Shown: piece after piece, positions 7,966-17,072 of the stretch
Layout of the letters: every line of letters starts with the position of its first letter
How positions within the stretch are numbered: position 1 is the first letter of the stretch
Assembly (NCBI RefSeq): GCF_018278905.1
Contig: NZ_CP046600.1
Location: 2,666,001-2,730,000 of the forward strand
From: Mycobacterium spongiae
Lineage (GTDB): Bacteria; Actinomycetota; Actinomycetes; Mycobacteriales; Mycobacteriaceae
Direction: 5' to 3'
Length of the DNA stretch: 64,000 nt
Made by a program: the position numbers and the translations under genes
Notes under the pieces: generated by a model
What the model was told of the DNA's origin: nothing
What the model saw: only the letters and a program-made list of their open reading frames with translations
The model's database searches: none

Positions 7966-9111
7966 CTACGCAATGTGGTGAGCTTCGGTGCAACCGTGGG
8001 TCGGGGTCATTGCGCCCAATGTCGTCAGCATCGCGGCGCCAGCGTGCCGCCACGTGAACATCTCAGCGCGGCGCCGTGCACTGCGGCGGCGCTCGTTCTC
8101 GGGTCGGCTGATGATGGTGCGGACCGATTCGGCGATCGCCGGCGCGTGGTTGTCGGCCCACGCGCCGCAGTCGGACGTGATGATCTCGGTCAGGGCCGAG
8201 GTGCGTGATACCACCGCCGGGGTGCCGCAGGCCAACGATTCCAAAGCCGCCAGCCCGAAGGTCTCGTGCGGCCCCGGTGCGAGCATCACGTCGGCCGAGG
8301 CCAGTAATCCCGCGACTGTGAGCCGATCGGACACGAAGCCGGTGAAATCGACCGGCAGCCCGGTGGCCTGTCGCTGCAACCTTGATCTGAGCGGGCCGTC
8401 GCCGACGACGACCAGACGGGCGTCGATGCCGGCGTCGCAGAGCGCGGCGAGCGCGTCGACACTGCGGTCGGCGCGCTTTTCCACCGACAGTCGGCCGCAG
8501 TGGACCAGCAGGACTTGCGACGGGGCGGCCCAGCGCGCCCGCACGCGGGTGGATCGGCGTCGTGGGTGGAAGATCTCCAGGTCCACGCCCAACGCAACCG
8601 TGACCGTATTCGCAGCGCCGATGCGGTCGAATTCTTCACGCGCGAAGCTAGTGGTGCATACCACGGTGTCGTAGTTCGCGGCCGTGCGCGCGTTGGCGAA
8701 GTCTGCGAATCCCCGCGCGGCTCGACGCGGAAGCACATGACCGACAAAGCGATCAAGGCGCTCGTGGGAGATCATCACCGTTCTCACCCCGTGCTGGCGA
8801 CCCCACCGGCCGAGCGATCTCAGGGTGAGTCGGTCAGAGACCTCCAGAGCGTCGGGCTCGAGTGCTTCCAGCAGTTCCCGCACCGGTGCCGGCATCACGG
8901 CGCGATAGCCACCGGTACAGGGAAGTGGCCTGGCGGGCAAAGTGATCCGCGTGACACCGGTTCGCAGGCGGGTTTGTTCGGCGCTGCGACCCGGCACGAT
9001 CAAGAACACCTCGTGTCCGGCGGCGCAGTATTCCGCCCCGAGGCGGTCCACTGCGGTACGGAGGCCGCCCGATCGTGGTCCGTAGAAGTTGGCGACCTGA
9101 ACAACACGCAT
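7966..9111 (-). CDS. Glycosyltransferase family 4 (GT-B fold)
   Basis: About 381 residues from MRVVQVANFYGPRSGGL; the frame is open to an ATG at 9156, but this start puts the first beta strand and glycine-rich loop at the N-terminus as usual. The C-terminal half carries the GT4 signatures VLLVHCGRLSVEKRAD, VVVGDGPLR and the E-x7-E motif HETFGLAALESLACGTP. These enzymes transfer a sugar from a nucleotide donor, often GDP-mannose in mycobacterial glycolipid synthesis, with retention. The acceptor is unknown and no other sugar genes are nearby. Confidence 0.85.
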   Translation of the reverse strand: MRVVQVANFYGPRSGGLRTAVDRLGAEYCAAGHEVFLIVPGRSAEQTRLRTGVTRITLPARPLPCTGGYRAVMPAPVRELLEALEPDALEVSDRLTLRSLGRWGRQHGVRTVMISHERLDRFVGHVLPRRAARGFADFANARTAANYDTVVCTTSFAREEFDRIGAANTVTVALGVDLEIFHPRRRSTRVRARWAAPSQVLLVHCGRLSVEKRADRSVDALAALCDAGIDARLVVVGDGPLRSRLQRQATGLPVDFTGFVSDRLTVAGLLASADVMLAPGPHETFGLAALESLACGTPAVVSRTSALTEIITSDCGAWADNHAPAIAESVRTIISRPENERRRSARRRAEMFTWRHAGAAMLTTLGAMTPTHGCTEAHHIA

Positions 9112-9229
9112 ACGGTGAGAACAACGGGCACCGGTGTGCTTTCGACGACATGGCATCGACGGCGCACTGAACAGTCTATGAACTCCTCCTCAGTTGGCGT
9201 TCACGTCGCCGATGAACCCACGACAGGCG

Positions 9230-10174
9230 CTAACCGGTAGTGCGACTGGTGATGTGAGCCAGCAATTCGCGGGCTGCTCCGGCGGGCGGGTTTCGACCAC
9301 CCATCCAGACGGCGCGTAGGTCGCGGCTCAAGTCCAGTTCAAGCACGGGTACCGCGCGCAGCCGCCCGATTTCCAGGTCGTCGGCGACCGCCAATCGGCT
9401 CATGACTGCCGGACCCGCACCGGCTACGACCGCGGCGCGGACCGCTGCGGCAGAAGACAATTCAAGCAACGGTGGCGTCTGCCGCAGCGCGTCTCCCAAG
9501 GTTCGCTGTAGAGCCGCGGTCAGTGAATCTCGGGTCCCGGAACCGGGTTCGCGGGTGACCAGGGCCGTTTGGCTCAGTTCCACTGGGGTCACGGGGCGTT
9601 GGCGGCGTGCCCACGCGTGGCTGGTGGGCACGACCAGCACCAACTCATCGTTGGCGATCACTCTGCTGCGCAACCCGGTTGGTGCGGAGGGGGTTTCGAT
9701 GAAACCGAGGTCCGCGGATCCATCGCGCACTGCCGTGATCGCCTGGTCACTGTTGGTGGCGGTCATGATGACGTGGGGACTGGCTACACCGCGTTGACTC
9801 GCCGCAACCTGGAGCGAGACCAGCCAACGCGGCATGAGCTGTTCGGCGATGGTCAGGCTCGCTGCCACTCTGACGCGCGTGCGCTGTTCGGATAGCAGCG
9901 CGGCCAGTCCGGCGTCCACTGAATAGGCGACATCGAGCAAGCGATCGGCCCACTCGGCGACTACCGCTCCGGAAGGTGTCAGTTGTGAACCTCGTGGCGT
10001 CCGGACGATGAGTGCTACGCCTGTCTGGGCCTCAATCGATGCCAAACGCGCCGACACAGCCTGTTGGGTAAGACCGAATTCTCGGCTCGCCGCACCGATA
10101 CTGCCTGTTCGCGCGATCGCGAGGAAGACTTCGAGCGCAGACAGTTCGGGCATGCGGGCGCTAAGGGTTGCCAT
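9230..10174 (-). CDS. LysR-family transcriptional regulator
   Basis: About 314 residues. ATG 10174 is chosen over the upstream ATG 10201 because a GGAGG Shine-Dalgarno sits 6-10 bases before it. The N-terminus is a LysR winged HTH (ALEVFLAIARTGSIGAASRE then LTQQAVSARLASIE), followed by the effector-binding domain (DLGFIETPSAP, LVLVVPTSHAWA, GAGPAVMSR). It is divergent from the sulfite-oxidase-type gene across about 160 bp, so that enzyme is its most likely target; the inducer is unknown. Confidence 0.88.
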   Translation of the reverse strand: MATLSARMPELSALEVFLAIARTGSIGAASREFGLTQQAVSARLASIEAQTGVALIVRTPRGSQLTPSGAVVAEWADRLLDVAYSVDAGLAALLSEQRTRVRVAASLTIAEQLMPRWLVSLQVAASQRGVASPHVIMTATNSDQAITAVRDGSADLGFIETPSAPTGLRSRVIANDELVLVVPTSHAWARRQRPVTPVELSQTALVTREPGSGTRDSLTAALQRTLGDALRQTPPLLELSSAAAVRAAVVAGAGPAVMSRLAVADDLEIGRLRAVPVLELDLSRDLRAVWMGGRNPPAGAARELLAHITSRTTG

Positions 10175-10336
10175 GACGAACCTCCGGCGGTAAGCGTACA
10201 AGCCAGCCTTGTGGGGTGGTCGGAAGCCACAAGACAGACTTGTGTGTCCACAAAGCGAAGCGCTCTACCCGAGTCCCCCGAAATGGGCAACCATCGACAC
10301 CATCGCCGCGCAACCGAAGAGAAGAGGGTGACTATC

Positions 10337-11470
10337 GTGGCCAGCACAGACTCGGAGACAGAACCCGGGACAGATTCCCCAGCGACGTGGGGCAAGCGCG
10401 ATGACATGATTGTGCGGGCGCGCTCGCCGTATAACGCTGAGCCGCCGGCTGCGGTGCTGGCCAGCAGCGACATCACCCCGGTCGAGGCGTTCTATGCCCG
10501 CAATCACGGCGCGATCCCGGATATCGCGGCTCAGCAGTGGCGCCTGCAGGTCAGCGGGTGCGTGGATACGCCGCTCACCCTGACGTACGACCAGTTGAGG
10601 CACGAATTCGAGCAACACGAGGTGGTGGCGACGTTGGCGTGCGCCGGTAATCGGCGTGCGGAGATGCTGCGGGTGCAACCGATTCCGGGTAAGGAGCCAT
10701 GGGAGCACGGCGCGATATCGACCGCGCGGTGGGGAGGCGTGCGTCTCGCTGATTTCCTTCAGGCCGCCGGAACGCAACACTCGGAAGGTCTGCACGTGGC
10801 GTTTGAGGCCCCAGACGTCGCTCCTGAGGCCCGGCCCGTGCAAACCTACGGCAGCTCGATCCCGCTCAGTAAGGCCATGTCATCGGAAGTGCTGCTGGCG
10901 TGGCAGATGAACTCCGAGCCCCTGCCGCCCGCCCATGGCGGTCCTGTCCGGGTCGTCGTGCCTGGATACGTCGGCGCCCGCAGCGTCAAGTGGATTACCG
11001 CGGTCACCGTGCAGCCCGGCCCCTCGGAAAACTATTTCCAGGCCCGCGACTACCGGATCCTGCCTCCGGAGGCCGACCCCGACAGCGTCACGTCGGGGGA
11101 GGGGATTGCGCTATCGTCGCTGACGCTGAGCTGTGACATCCTCGATCCCACCGACGGCGATCACGTACCGCCCGGCGCGTTGACCATCCGTGGCTACGGG
11201 TTGGCCGGCGATGGCCGCAGCGTGGAGCGCATCGACGTATCCGTCGATGACGGGCTCACCTGGCAGCAGGCGGTCCTGCAGTCCCCGGCCAGTGCATGGT
11301 CGTGGCGGCCATGGTCGCTGACGGTTGACGTCGAATCGGGACCTTTGCATATCATCGCGCGCGCCTGGGACGACACGGGCGCGCTGCAACCCGAATCAGT
11401 TGCATCCCTGTGGAATCCGCGCGGGTATGGGAATAACGCCTGGGCCCGCGCCGCGTTGTGCGTGCAATGA
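10337..11470 (+). CDS. Molybdopterin-dependent sulfite-oxidase-family enzyme
   Basis: About 377 residues from GTG 10337 (AGAGGG Shine-Dalgarno 7-8 bases upstream); GTG 10328 is an alternative. The Moco domain shows RSPYNAEPP, ATLACAGNRR (the cysteine is the usual molybdenum ligand), PWEHGAISTARWGGV and PGYVGARSVKWI. The C-terminal Mo-co dimerisation domain shows IRGYGLAGDGRSVERIDVS and the end NPRGYGNNAWAR. The family oxidises sulfite or related sulfur compounds. No signal peptide is visible, so it is probably cytoplasmic, and no heme domain is fused. The divergent LysR gene probably controls it. Confidence 0.88.
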   Translation: MASTDSETEPGTDSPATWGKRDDMIVRARSPYNAEPPAAVLASSDITPVEAFYARNHGAIPDIAAQQWRLQVSGCVDTPLTLTYDQLRHEFEQHEVVATLACAGNRRAEMLRVQPIPGKEPWEHGAISTARWGGVRLADFLQAAGTQHSEGLHVAFEAPDVAPEARPVQTYGSSIPLSKAMSSEVLLAWQMNSEPLPPAHGGPVRVVVPGYVGARSVKWITAVTVQPGPSENYFQARDYRILPPEADPDSVTSGEGIALSSLTLSCDILDPTDGDHVPPGALTIRGYGLAGDGRSVERIDVSVDDGLTWQQAVLQSPASAWSWRPWSLTVDVESGPLHIIARAWDDTGALQPESVASLWNPRGYGNNAWARAALCVQ

Positions 11471-11730
11471 CGGCCGCACCCACCACGGCCCGAGTGCTCT
11501 GTCAGGCAGGTGTTCGAGACTGCCTGGTGGCCACCGACATCGTCACTTAGCGCTCCGCGGGTCACGCTGAGTTGGTCTGCTAAATCAGCTGCCGAGCCCG
11601 TGGCTGAGATGGTTGAATGAGCCAATTCGGTCGGAGGCTAGAACGCGATGGTGGATGAGACAGAGGCGATGCATGAACGTGGCACTGCCCAGCAGCGTGC
11701 TCGCTGACTGGTGCTCCTGAGGCCGATGCA

Positions 11731-14610
11731 GTGACCACGATCGCACGATTCATCTACCGGTTCGCGCCGCTGGTCATTGGTGCCTGGATCCTCGCTGCGG
11801 TCGTGGCCAACCTCGTCGCACCGCGACTTGAGCAGCTCATCACCAGTGGTGACCAACCGTACTTGCCTGCTGGCACCCCCACTGCGCTTGCCGTGCAACG
11901 GTCGGCTGAGGCATTCTCGCAGGTCCCCACCGACAACGTCGGCTACCTCGTCCTCCAGCGATACGGCGGTCTCGACGAGCGCGACCGGTCGTTCTACGAC
12001 CACCTGGTAGTGGCTCTACGCGCTGACTCGCGCCATGTCCACGAGGTCGTGGACTGGTGGGGAGTGCCAACCATCGCCAAGGCGGCCGTGAGCGAAGATC
12101 AGCACGTGGCGACGGCCGCGGTGCGGTTTTCCGGCATGGTCGGAACCACGCAAGCAAGCGAGTCGATCACTGCGGCGCGCGCCATCGCGGCGGGACTGGA
12201 CCCGCCCGACGGTCTGCAGATATTCATCACCGGTCCGGGCGCAACGATCATGGACGAATTCGCGGCCATCGACCGGCAGACGCAGCTCATCACGGCGACG
12301 ACGTTGGCGGCGCTGTTCATCCTGTTGTTGGTTCTGTACCGATCACTGATCACACCGATGGTGCCCTTGCTGTCAGTAGTTGGGGCGTTCGCACTGGTCA
12401 AGCCGGTCGTTTCGGTTCTCATCCAGCAAGGCTTCGTCGGCGTATCACTGTTCTCCCTCTGGCTCAGCGTTGCGGTCGTTGTCGGAGTGGGCACCGGCTT
12501 CTCGATCTTTCTCATCGGCCGCTATCACGAGCGGCGCCGACAAGATTTCGCGCCGTCGGAGGCGTTGGCGGACGCGTACCGTGGCGTGGCGCCAGCCATC
12601 GTGGGCTCGACCCTCATCGTGGTCACCGCCTTGGGCGCGGTGGGTTGGCTCAGCCTCGCCCGCATCGGCATGTTCGCCACCACGGGTGTCTTGTGTTCTA
12701 TCGGCGTGCTGGCGGTGGGATTGGCCGTACTCACCCTGACACCGGCCCTCATCGCGCTCGCCAGCCGCGCCGGCCTCGCCAAACCGCCCCATCGCAAACG
12801 CACGCTGCGGCGGTTTCGGCGCCTCGGCACCGTTGTGGCCCGCTGGCCGGCGCCGATTCTGGTAGGCAGTGGCGTATTCGTACTCATCTTGTTGATAGCC
12901 CTACAGGGAGTGCCAATCGGTTGGGACGAGGCCAAGGCGACCCCACGCTGGGCGGAGTCCAACCGCGGCTACCAGGCGGTTGACGACCACTTCCCACCGA
13001 ACCAGTTGCTGCCCGATACGGTCACAATCGAGACCGACCACGACATCCGCAACCCCGCCGGTCTGACCGCAATCGAACGAATCACCGCTGCGATCATGGC
13101 GATTCGCGGTGTGCGCATGGTCCAATCGGCGAGCCACCCCACCGGACTGGTGTCCAAACAAGCCGCCATGAACCCGTCGGCAGGGAATATCGGTGATCGG
13201 TTGGACGAGTTCTCCGACCAGCTCGCATCGCGGTCGGAAACGTTCGACAACCTCGAAACCGCAGCGAATAGCATGTTGAACGCGGTCGATCTGCTCCAGG
13301 CTGGCATCCAACAGGGCACCTACGGCGTTGGTCAGGCAAGTCTGGCCGTTCGATTGATGCAGGAAGCGGTGAAAGAGCTTCGGGCCGCGACAGGTGACGT
13401 CATCGATATTTTCGACCCGCTGCGGAGATTCACCGGCGCGATACCGGACTGCCCGACAAACGCGGTGTGTTCGGCAGCCGACGAGGTGGTGCAGTGGGCA
13501 AACAAGGTCGTTGAGCGGTCGGAGGGCTTGGCCGATTCGGCCAGGCAGCTGGGACAGGGAATCGCCGATGCCGCCTTGGCGCCAGCCAACGGCCCCGGCG
13601 TCCCCACCGATCTGCAGGCCGCGTTGGACGGCGCCAGCGCTCAGCTAGATCAGATGCGCGCGTCGGCGGCTGGCTTGAAAGCGATGCTCAACGATGTAGG
13701 TGAAGCATCGATACGGGAGCTCCCCGGCTATTTGCACGAACTTGCCGCGGTGTCCCAGAGTGGTCCCGGCGTAGACCTCTACGCTGCCCGGCGGATCCTG
13801 AACGATCCGAAAATGCGGCCGGTCCTCAAAGACTTCATCTCGCAGGACGGACGTGCGACGCGCCTGCTCGTTTATGGCGATGGGCAGGAGTGGGGCAGTG
13901 ATGGCGCCGAACGTGCTCGTGCCATCGTGGCCGCGGTGGCAGCGGCGACCAAGGGTGGCAGCCTGCAACCGACCGCGGTTGAACTAACCGGCGTTGGACC
14001 GCTCACCCGGGACTTGCAGGATCTCGTTGGCAGCGATCTGAGCAAACTGGCGATCATCACGTTCGCTGTCATCTTCGTGATATCAGCGCTGTTCCTGAGG
14101 AGTCCGGTGGCCGGGCTCATCCTGGTTGGCACCGCTGGCACGTCGTACCTGTGCGCGCTTGGCGCCAGTATGCTGATCTGGCGGCACATACTCGGCCGCG
14201 ATCTGCATTGGTCGGTGCCTCCCATCGCGTTTGTCCTCGTGGTCGCCGTGGGTTCAACGTGCAACCTGCTCTTGACGCTGCGCATCCGCGAAGAGGTTCC
14301 TGCAGGACCGCGCACCGCCATCATCCGGGCATTCGCCACGACCGGGGCATTGGCGACCATCGCTGGAATGGTGGTCGGGCTAGCGGTAGCCGCACTGGCC
14401 GCAAGCAGTGTGCTGAGCGTGGCACAGATCGGGGTCGCTGTCGGCGTTGGCTTGGTGTTGGACGCCCTGGTCGTGCGCAACCTCGTCCTACCCGCCCTGC
14501 TCGTTGTGTTGGGTCGTTGGTCCTGGTGGCCCGGCAGCCCTGGCTACTCCCTGCAGGACGTCGAAAGCCCGGACAGGTCAAGCGAAGTCGTGGCGACCTC
14601 GGCCATGTGA
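11731..14610 (+). CDS. MmpL-family RND transporter, proton-relay residues missing
   Basis: A 959-residue protein of normal MmpL length: TM1 near residues 13-30, a large periplasmic loop, TM2-6 (about 185-345), TM7 (about 370-390), a second loop, and TM8-12 (about 770-940). MmpL proteins move lipids and siderophores to the outer layers using the proton gradient. The Asp-Tyr pair of each half, normally in TDYAIFLISR and SDYNLLL, is replaced here by GTGFSIFLIGR (G256-F257) and GSTCNLLL (T843-C844). No mmpS lies next to it. It may be a coupling-deficient or specialised relative; the frame is intact and codon use is normal. Confidence 0.87.
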   Translation: MTTIARFIYRFAPLVIGAWILAAVVANLVAPRLEQLITSGDQPYLPAGTPTALAVQRSAEAFSQVPTDNVGYLVLQRYGGLDERDRSFYDHLVVALRADSRHVHEVVDWWGVPTIAKAAVSEDQHVATAAVRFSGMVGTTQASESITAARAIAAGLDPPDGLQIFITGPGATIMDEFAAIDRQTQLITATTLAALFILLLVLYRSLITPMVPLLSVVGAFALVKPVVSVLIQQGFVGVSLFSLWLSVAVVVGVGTGFSIFLIGRYHERRRQDFAPSEALADAYRGVAPAIVGSTLIVVTALGAVGWLSLARIGMFATTGVLCSIGVLAVGLAVLTLTPALIALASRAGLAKPPHRKRTLRRFRRLGTVVARWPAPILVGSGVFVLILLIALQGVPIGWDEAKATPRWAESNRGYQAVDDHFPPNQLLPDTVTIETDHDIRNPAGLTAIERITAAIMAIRGVRMVQSASHPTGLVSKQAAMNPSAGNIGDRLDEFSDQLASRSETFDNLETAANSMLNAVDLLQAGIQQGTYGVGQASLAVRLMQEAVKELRAATGDVIDIFDPLRRFTGAIPDCPTNAVCSAADEVVQWANKVVERSEGLADSARQLGQGIADAALAPANGPGVPTDLQAALDGASAQLDQMRASAAGLKAMLNDVGEASIRELPGYLHELAAVSQSGPGVDLYAARRILNDPKMRPVLKDFISQDGRATRLLVYGDGQEWGSDGAERARAIVAAVAAATKGGSLQPTAVELTGVGPLTRDLQDLVGSDLSKLAIITFAVIFVISALFLRSPVAGLILVGTAGTSYLCALGASMLIWRHILGRDLHWSVPPIAFVLVVAVGSTCNLLLTLRIREEVPAGPRTAIIRAFATTGALATIAGMVVGLAVAALAASSVLSVAQIGVAVGVGLVLDALVVRNLVLPALLVVLGRWSWWPGSPGYSLQDVESPDRSSEVVATSAM

Positions 14611-14618
14611 TCCTGGGG

Positions 14619-15548
14619 CTAGCTTGTTGTGAGTGCGAAAAGAAGCACCAGCGCGGCGTAGGCAAGAACGACCATCGCGACGCCGACCAGAGTCACGCGG
14701 GCCGTTGCGCCGTCTATCGGGTCGAGCCAACGCCGAAACGGGCGCGACACCGCCGGGACGAGGATCCATTGCAGCAGGGCAACGCTGGTGACGTTGCCCA
14801 CGAACATGGTCAAGGCCTGGTGGAGACCAAGACGGTTGAGTGCTGGAGACAGTTCCATGGTGATCACCGTCGCGGTCGGGTACAGGCAGAGCAGCACTAG
14901 CATGGCAGTCTTCCATGCCGGGGTGATCCTGGTCTGACCGTCGGCAACGCGAACGGTTGATCCGAATGGCGCACTGCTTGAGAGCTCGGCGAAATCCCGG
15001 GTCAGTTTGTCCCGCAGTTGCGGCAACGCGTCTCGGCGTTCAGGTGACTGGACCCATGCGGTCAGCTGGCCCGCGGTGCGAAAGCGAATCACCGTCATCC
15101 ACTGACCGGATGAATCCGCCGGAAAGATCGCTGTGCCTTGGTATCCGAGGAACGCCGACGTAGCGAGCTTCAGATCACCGTGGGCCGCAACGAATTCAGC
15201 TTCCTTGCCAGGTGCCACGCTATGCAGGAAGACCGCAACGTTGGCCGGTGGTAGTTCGCCTTCGGCGATGATCAGATCCGGGGCGGATCGCCAGTATCCT
15301 TGTGCTTGACCTTCGATCAGTAAGGCTTGTCGTTCGGCGCTGTCGAGCCATGATTCGAGCAGCTCGGCGCTGGCGAAAGAAACCTTGAGAGCCCAATCGA
15401 GGTATTCGGTCGCGTGAACTGATTCGAGAGCGCCCACGTATCCATGGGCGCGACGCGCTGCGGCACGGTATTCGGCGACCCACGTGGCGAAGCCCTCGGG
15501 ATCACTGGGCGGATGAAAAAGCGTGATCGCCGTAGGGTCAAACGCCAT
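14619..15548 (-). CDS. ABM-domain membrane protein
   Basis: 309 residues from ATG 15548 (MAFDPTAITLFHPPSDPEGF). The first 190 residues look like two antibiotic-biosynthesis-monooxygenase (ferredoxin-like) domains, each with a strand, helix and W/Y-rich pattern (RRAHGYVGALES; FLGYQGTAIF). The C-terminal third has three membrane helices (about 215-235, 247-270, 284-306). This matches the COG3224 architecture; activity is unproven in the family. It is convergent with the mmpL gene, with 8 bp between the stops. Confidence 0.75.
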   Translation of the reverse strand: MAFDPTAITLFHPPSDPEGFATWVAEYRAAARRAHGYVGALESVHATEYLDWALKVSFASAELLESWLDSAERQALLIEGQAQGYWRSAPDLIIAEGELPPANVAVFLHSVAPGKEAEFVAAHGDLKLATSAFLGYQGTAIFPADSSGQWMTVIRFRTAGQLTAWVQSPERRDALPQLRDKLTRDFAELSSSAPFGSTVRVADGQTRITPAWKTAMLVLLCLYPTATVITMELSPALNRLGLHQALTMFVGNVTSVALLQWILVPAVSRPFRRWLDPIDGATARVTLVGVAMVVLAYAALVLLFALTTS

Positions 15549-15987
15549 GTCAGTTGTATACCATCCTGGTTCGAGCCTGGTTCTCGCCTTGTTCGAGCCT
15601 CGTGTGTCGTGTTTCACAGCGATCTTGTTGCTTGCCACCGCCGCTGGGACCGCGGGTTGGACTCGCGGGGACCGGATCGCTTCGGATTGTTGTAGTGGGC
15701 GCGGCCCGGACTGACGATGACGGGCTGATTGCCAGGTGCATGTCCTCGCTGGCGGGCTTGTCTGCGCTGGTGGGCGCATTCTCGTCGGTTTGCCTACGCC
15801 CACACCGGTGGCGATTCGCCGGGAGGCGCGCTGGTTGGTGCGCCGCTGCGACGGCCTGCGCCCGCCGATGAAACGATATGCAGGGACGCGATATGGGGGA
15901 TAGTTGCCCGGTCGGCGATGGCCCGACGCCGGGAAATCTGACGCCCGTCAGGGTGTGAAAGTCGGTTACCGCAGGCATCATTGACAC
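15549..15987. other. Intergenic region without a supported gene
   Basis: This holds the upstream regions of the ABM-domain gene and the cutinase. GTTCGAGCC occurs twice (15569-15577 and near 15591), about one and a half to two helical turns apart, which could be a regulator site. Open frames here lack start signals or recognisable products. Confidence 0.5.
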
Positions 15988-16671
15988 GTGAACGTATTGA
16001 CTATCGGACGATTCGCCGGTGCCGCGCTGGTTGCGGCCTGGGCATTCCTGGCCGTGCCGGCCCCATCTGCAGCTGCCGCCCCATCAGCTGCCGGCGCGTC
16101 TTGTCCGGACGTCGAGGTCGTGTTTGCCCGCGGCACCGGCGAGCCTCCCGGAGTGGGTGGGATCGGACAAGACTTCGTGAACGCGCTGCGGTCGAAAGTG
16201 GGAGCGAAGTCGGTGAGCGTATACGGGGTCAACTACCCGGCGACCACAGATTTTCCTACGGCCATGGCCGGCATCAATGATGCGGGATCGCATGTCGAAC
16301 AAACGGCGGCAAACTGTTCCACTACGAGAATGGTGTTGGGCGGTTTCTCCCAGGGAGCGGCCGTGATGGGGTTTGTTACGTCTGCCGCGGTACCTGATGG
16401 AGCGCCTTCCGACGCACCCAGGCCCATGCCGCCCCAGGTTGCCGACCACGTCGCGGCGGTGGCCCTCTTCGGGAAGCCGTCCGAACAATTCATGAGCCAG
16501 ATCGGTGTGCCGCCGGTTGTCATCGGGCCGTTGTATGCGGGCAAGACCATCGATTTGTGTGCGCCTGGCGACCCCGTCTGTTCTAACGGAGGCAATTGGG
16601 CCGCGCACAATGGCTACGGTGTCGACGGAATGGTTGACCAGGCGGCGGCCTTCGCTGCGAACCACCTTTAG
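15988..16671 (+). CDS. Secreted cutinase (Cut/CFP21-like)
   Basis: A 227-residue alpha/beta hydrolase of the cutinase family starting at GTG. A signal peptide (hydrophobic LVAAWAFLAVPAPSA, cleavage near AAAAP) is followed by CPDVEVVFARGTGEPPGVG. The nucleophile is Ser121 in GGFSQGAA; the Asp and His of the triad are in DLCAPGDPVC and NWAAHNGYG. Four cysteines fit the two family disulfides. Members hydrolyse esters or act as phospholipases at the cell surface. M. tuberculosis has cut1 (Rv1758) in the equivalent interval, but the text here looks closer to CFP21, so no symbol is given. Confidence 0.9.
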   Translation: MNVLTIGRFAGAALVAAWAFLAVPAPSAAAAPSAAGASCPDVEVVFARGTGEPPGVGGIGQDFVNALRSKVGAKSVSVYGVNYPATTDFPTAMAGINDAGSHVEQTAANCSTTRMVLGGFSQGAAVMGFVTSAAVPDGAPSDAPRPMPPQVADHVAAVALFGKPSEQFMSQIGVPPVVIGPLYAGKTIDLCAPGDPVCSNGGNWAAHNGYGVDGMVDQAAAFAANHL

Positions 16672-16688
16672 GCTGACCTGCAGCCGAT

Positions 16689-17072
16689 TCAGGGGCGGTA
16701 GCCGGTGCTGGTCCCAAGAACCTCAATCGCCGCGTCGATGGTGGGAACGACCGTTGGGCCATACCTGGTGACTACCTGCCCGAGTGCCCGGGCGACATGT
16801 GGACCAACCGCGTCCGCGGCGAGGATGTCCTCGGCGATGACGACGCCATTCACCAAGTGCGCGGCCGAGAGCCGGCCGTCCTGGGCGACCTCGTAGCGCC
16901 AGTCGCCGATCTGGATCCGCTCGGGCCGAGATCGGAAAACGCCACGTCGTGCTGGGGTGTGAACCACTCCGGTGAGTCCTGCGAACACTTTGACCACCAA
17001 TGCGACACCGCCGGGACCGGACAGGGCAGCGCCAATGGTTCGGCTTACCCGCTGAGAATCGAAATCCGACAT
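16689..17072 (-). CDS. Conserved hypothetical protein, 127 residues
   Basis: The start ATG 17072 overlaps the stop of the upstream YbjQ-like gene by one base, so the two are translationally coupled. The product begins MSDFDSQRVSRTIGAALSGP and has a strand-rich middle (ERIQIGDWRYEVAQDGRLSA) and a helical end (PHVARALGQVVTRYGPTV). I do not recognise the family. The coupling suggests it works with the YbjQ-domain protein. Confidence 0.7.
   Translation of the reverse strand: MSDFDSQRVSRTIGAALSGPGGVALVVKVFAGLTGVVHTPARRGVFRSRPERIQIGDWRYEVAQDGRLSAAHLVNGVVIAEDILAADAVGPHVARALGQVVTRYGPTVVPTIDAAIEVLGTSTGYRP

Noticed and set aside
15568..15600. GGTTCGAGCC resembling a tRNA T-arm
   Set aside because: No acceptor stem, anticodon arm or D-arm can be placed around it; it is only a short direct repeat.
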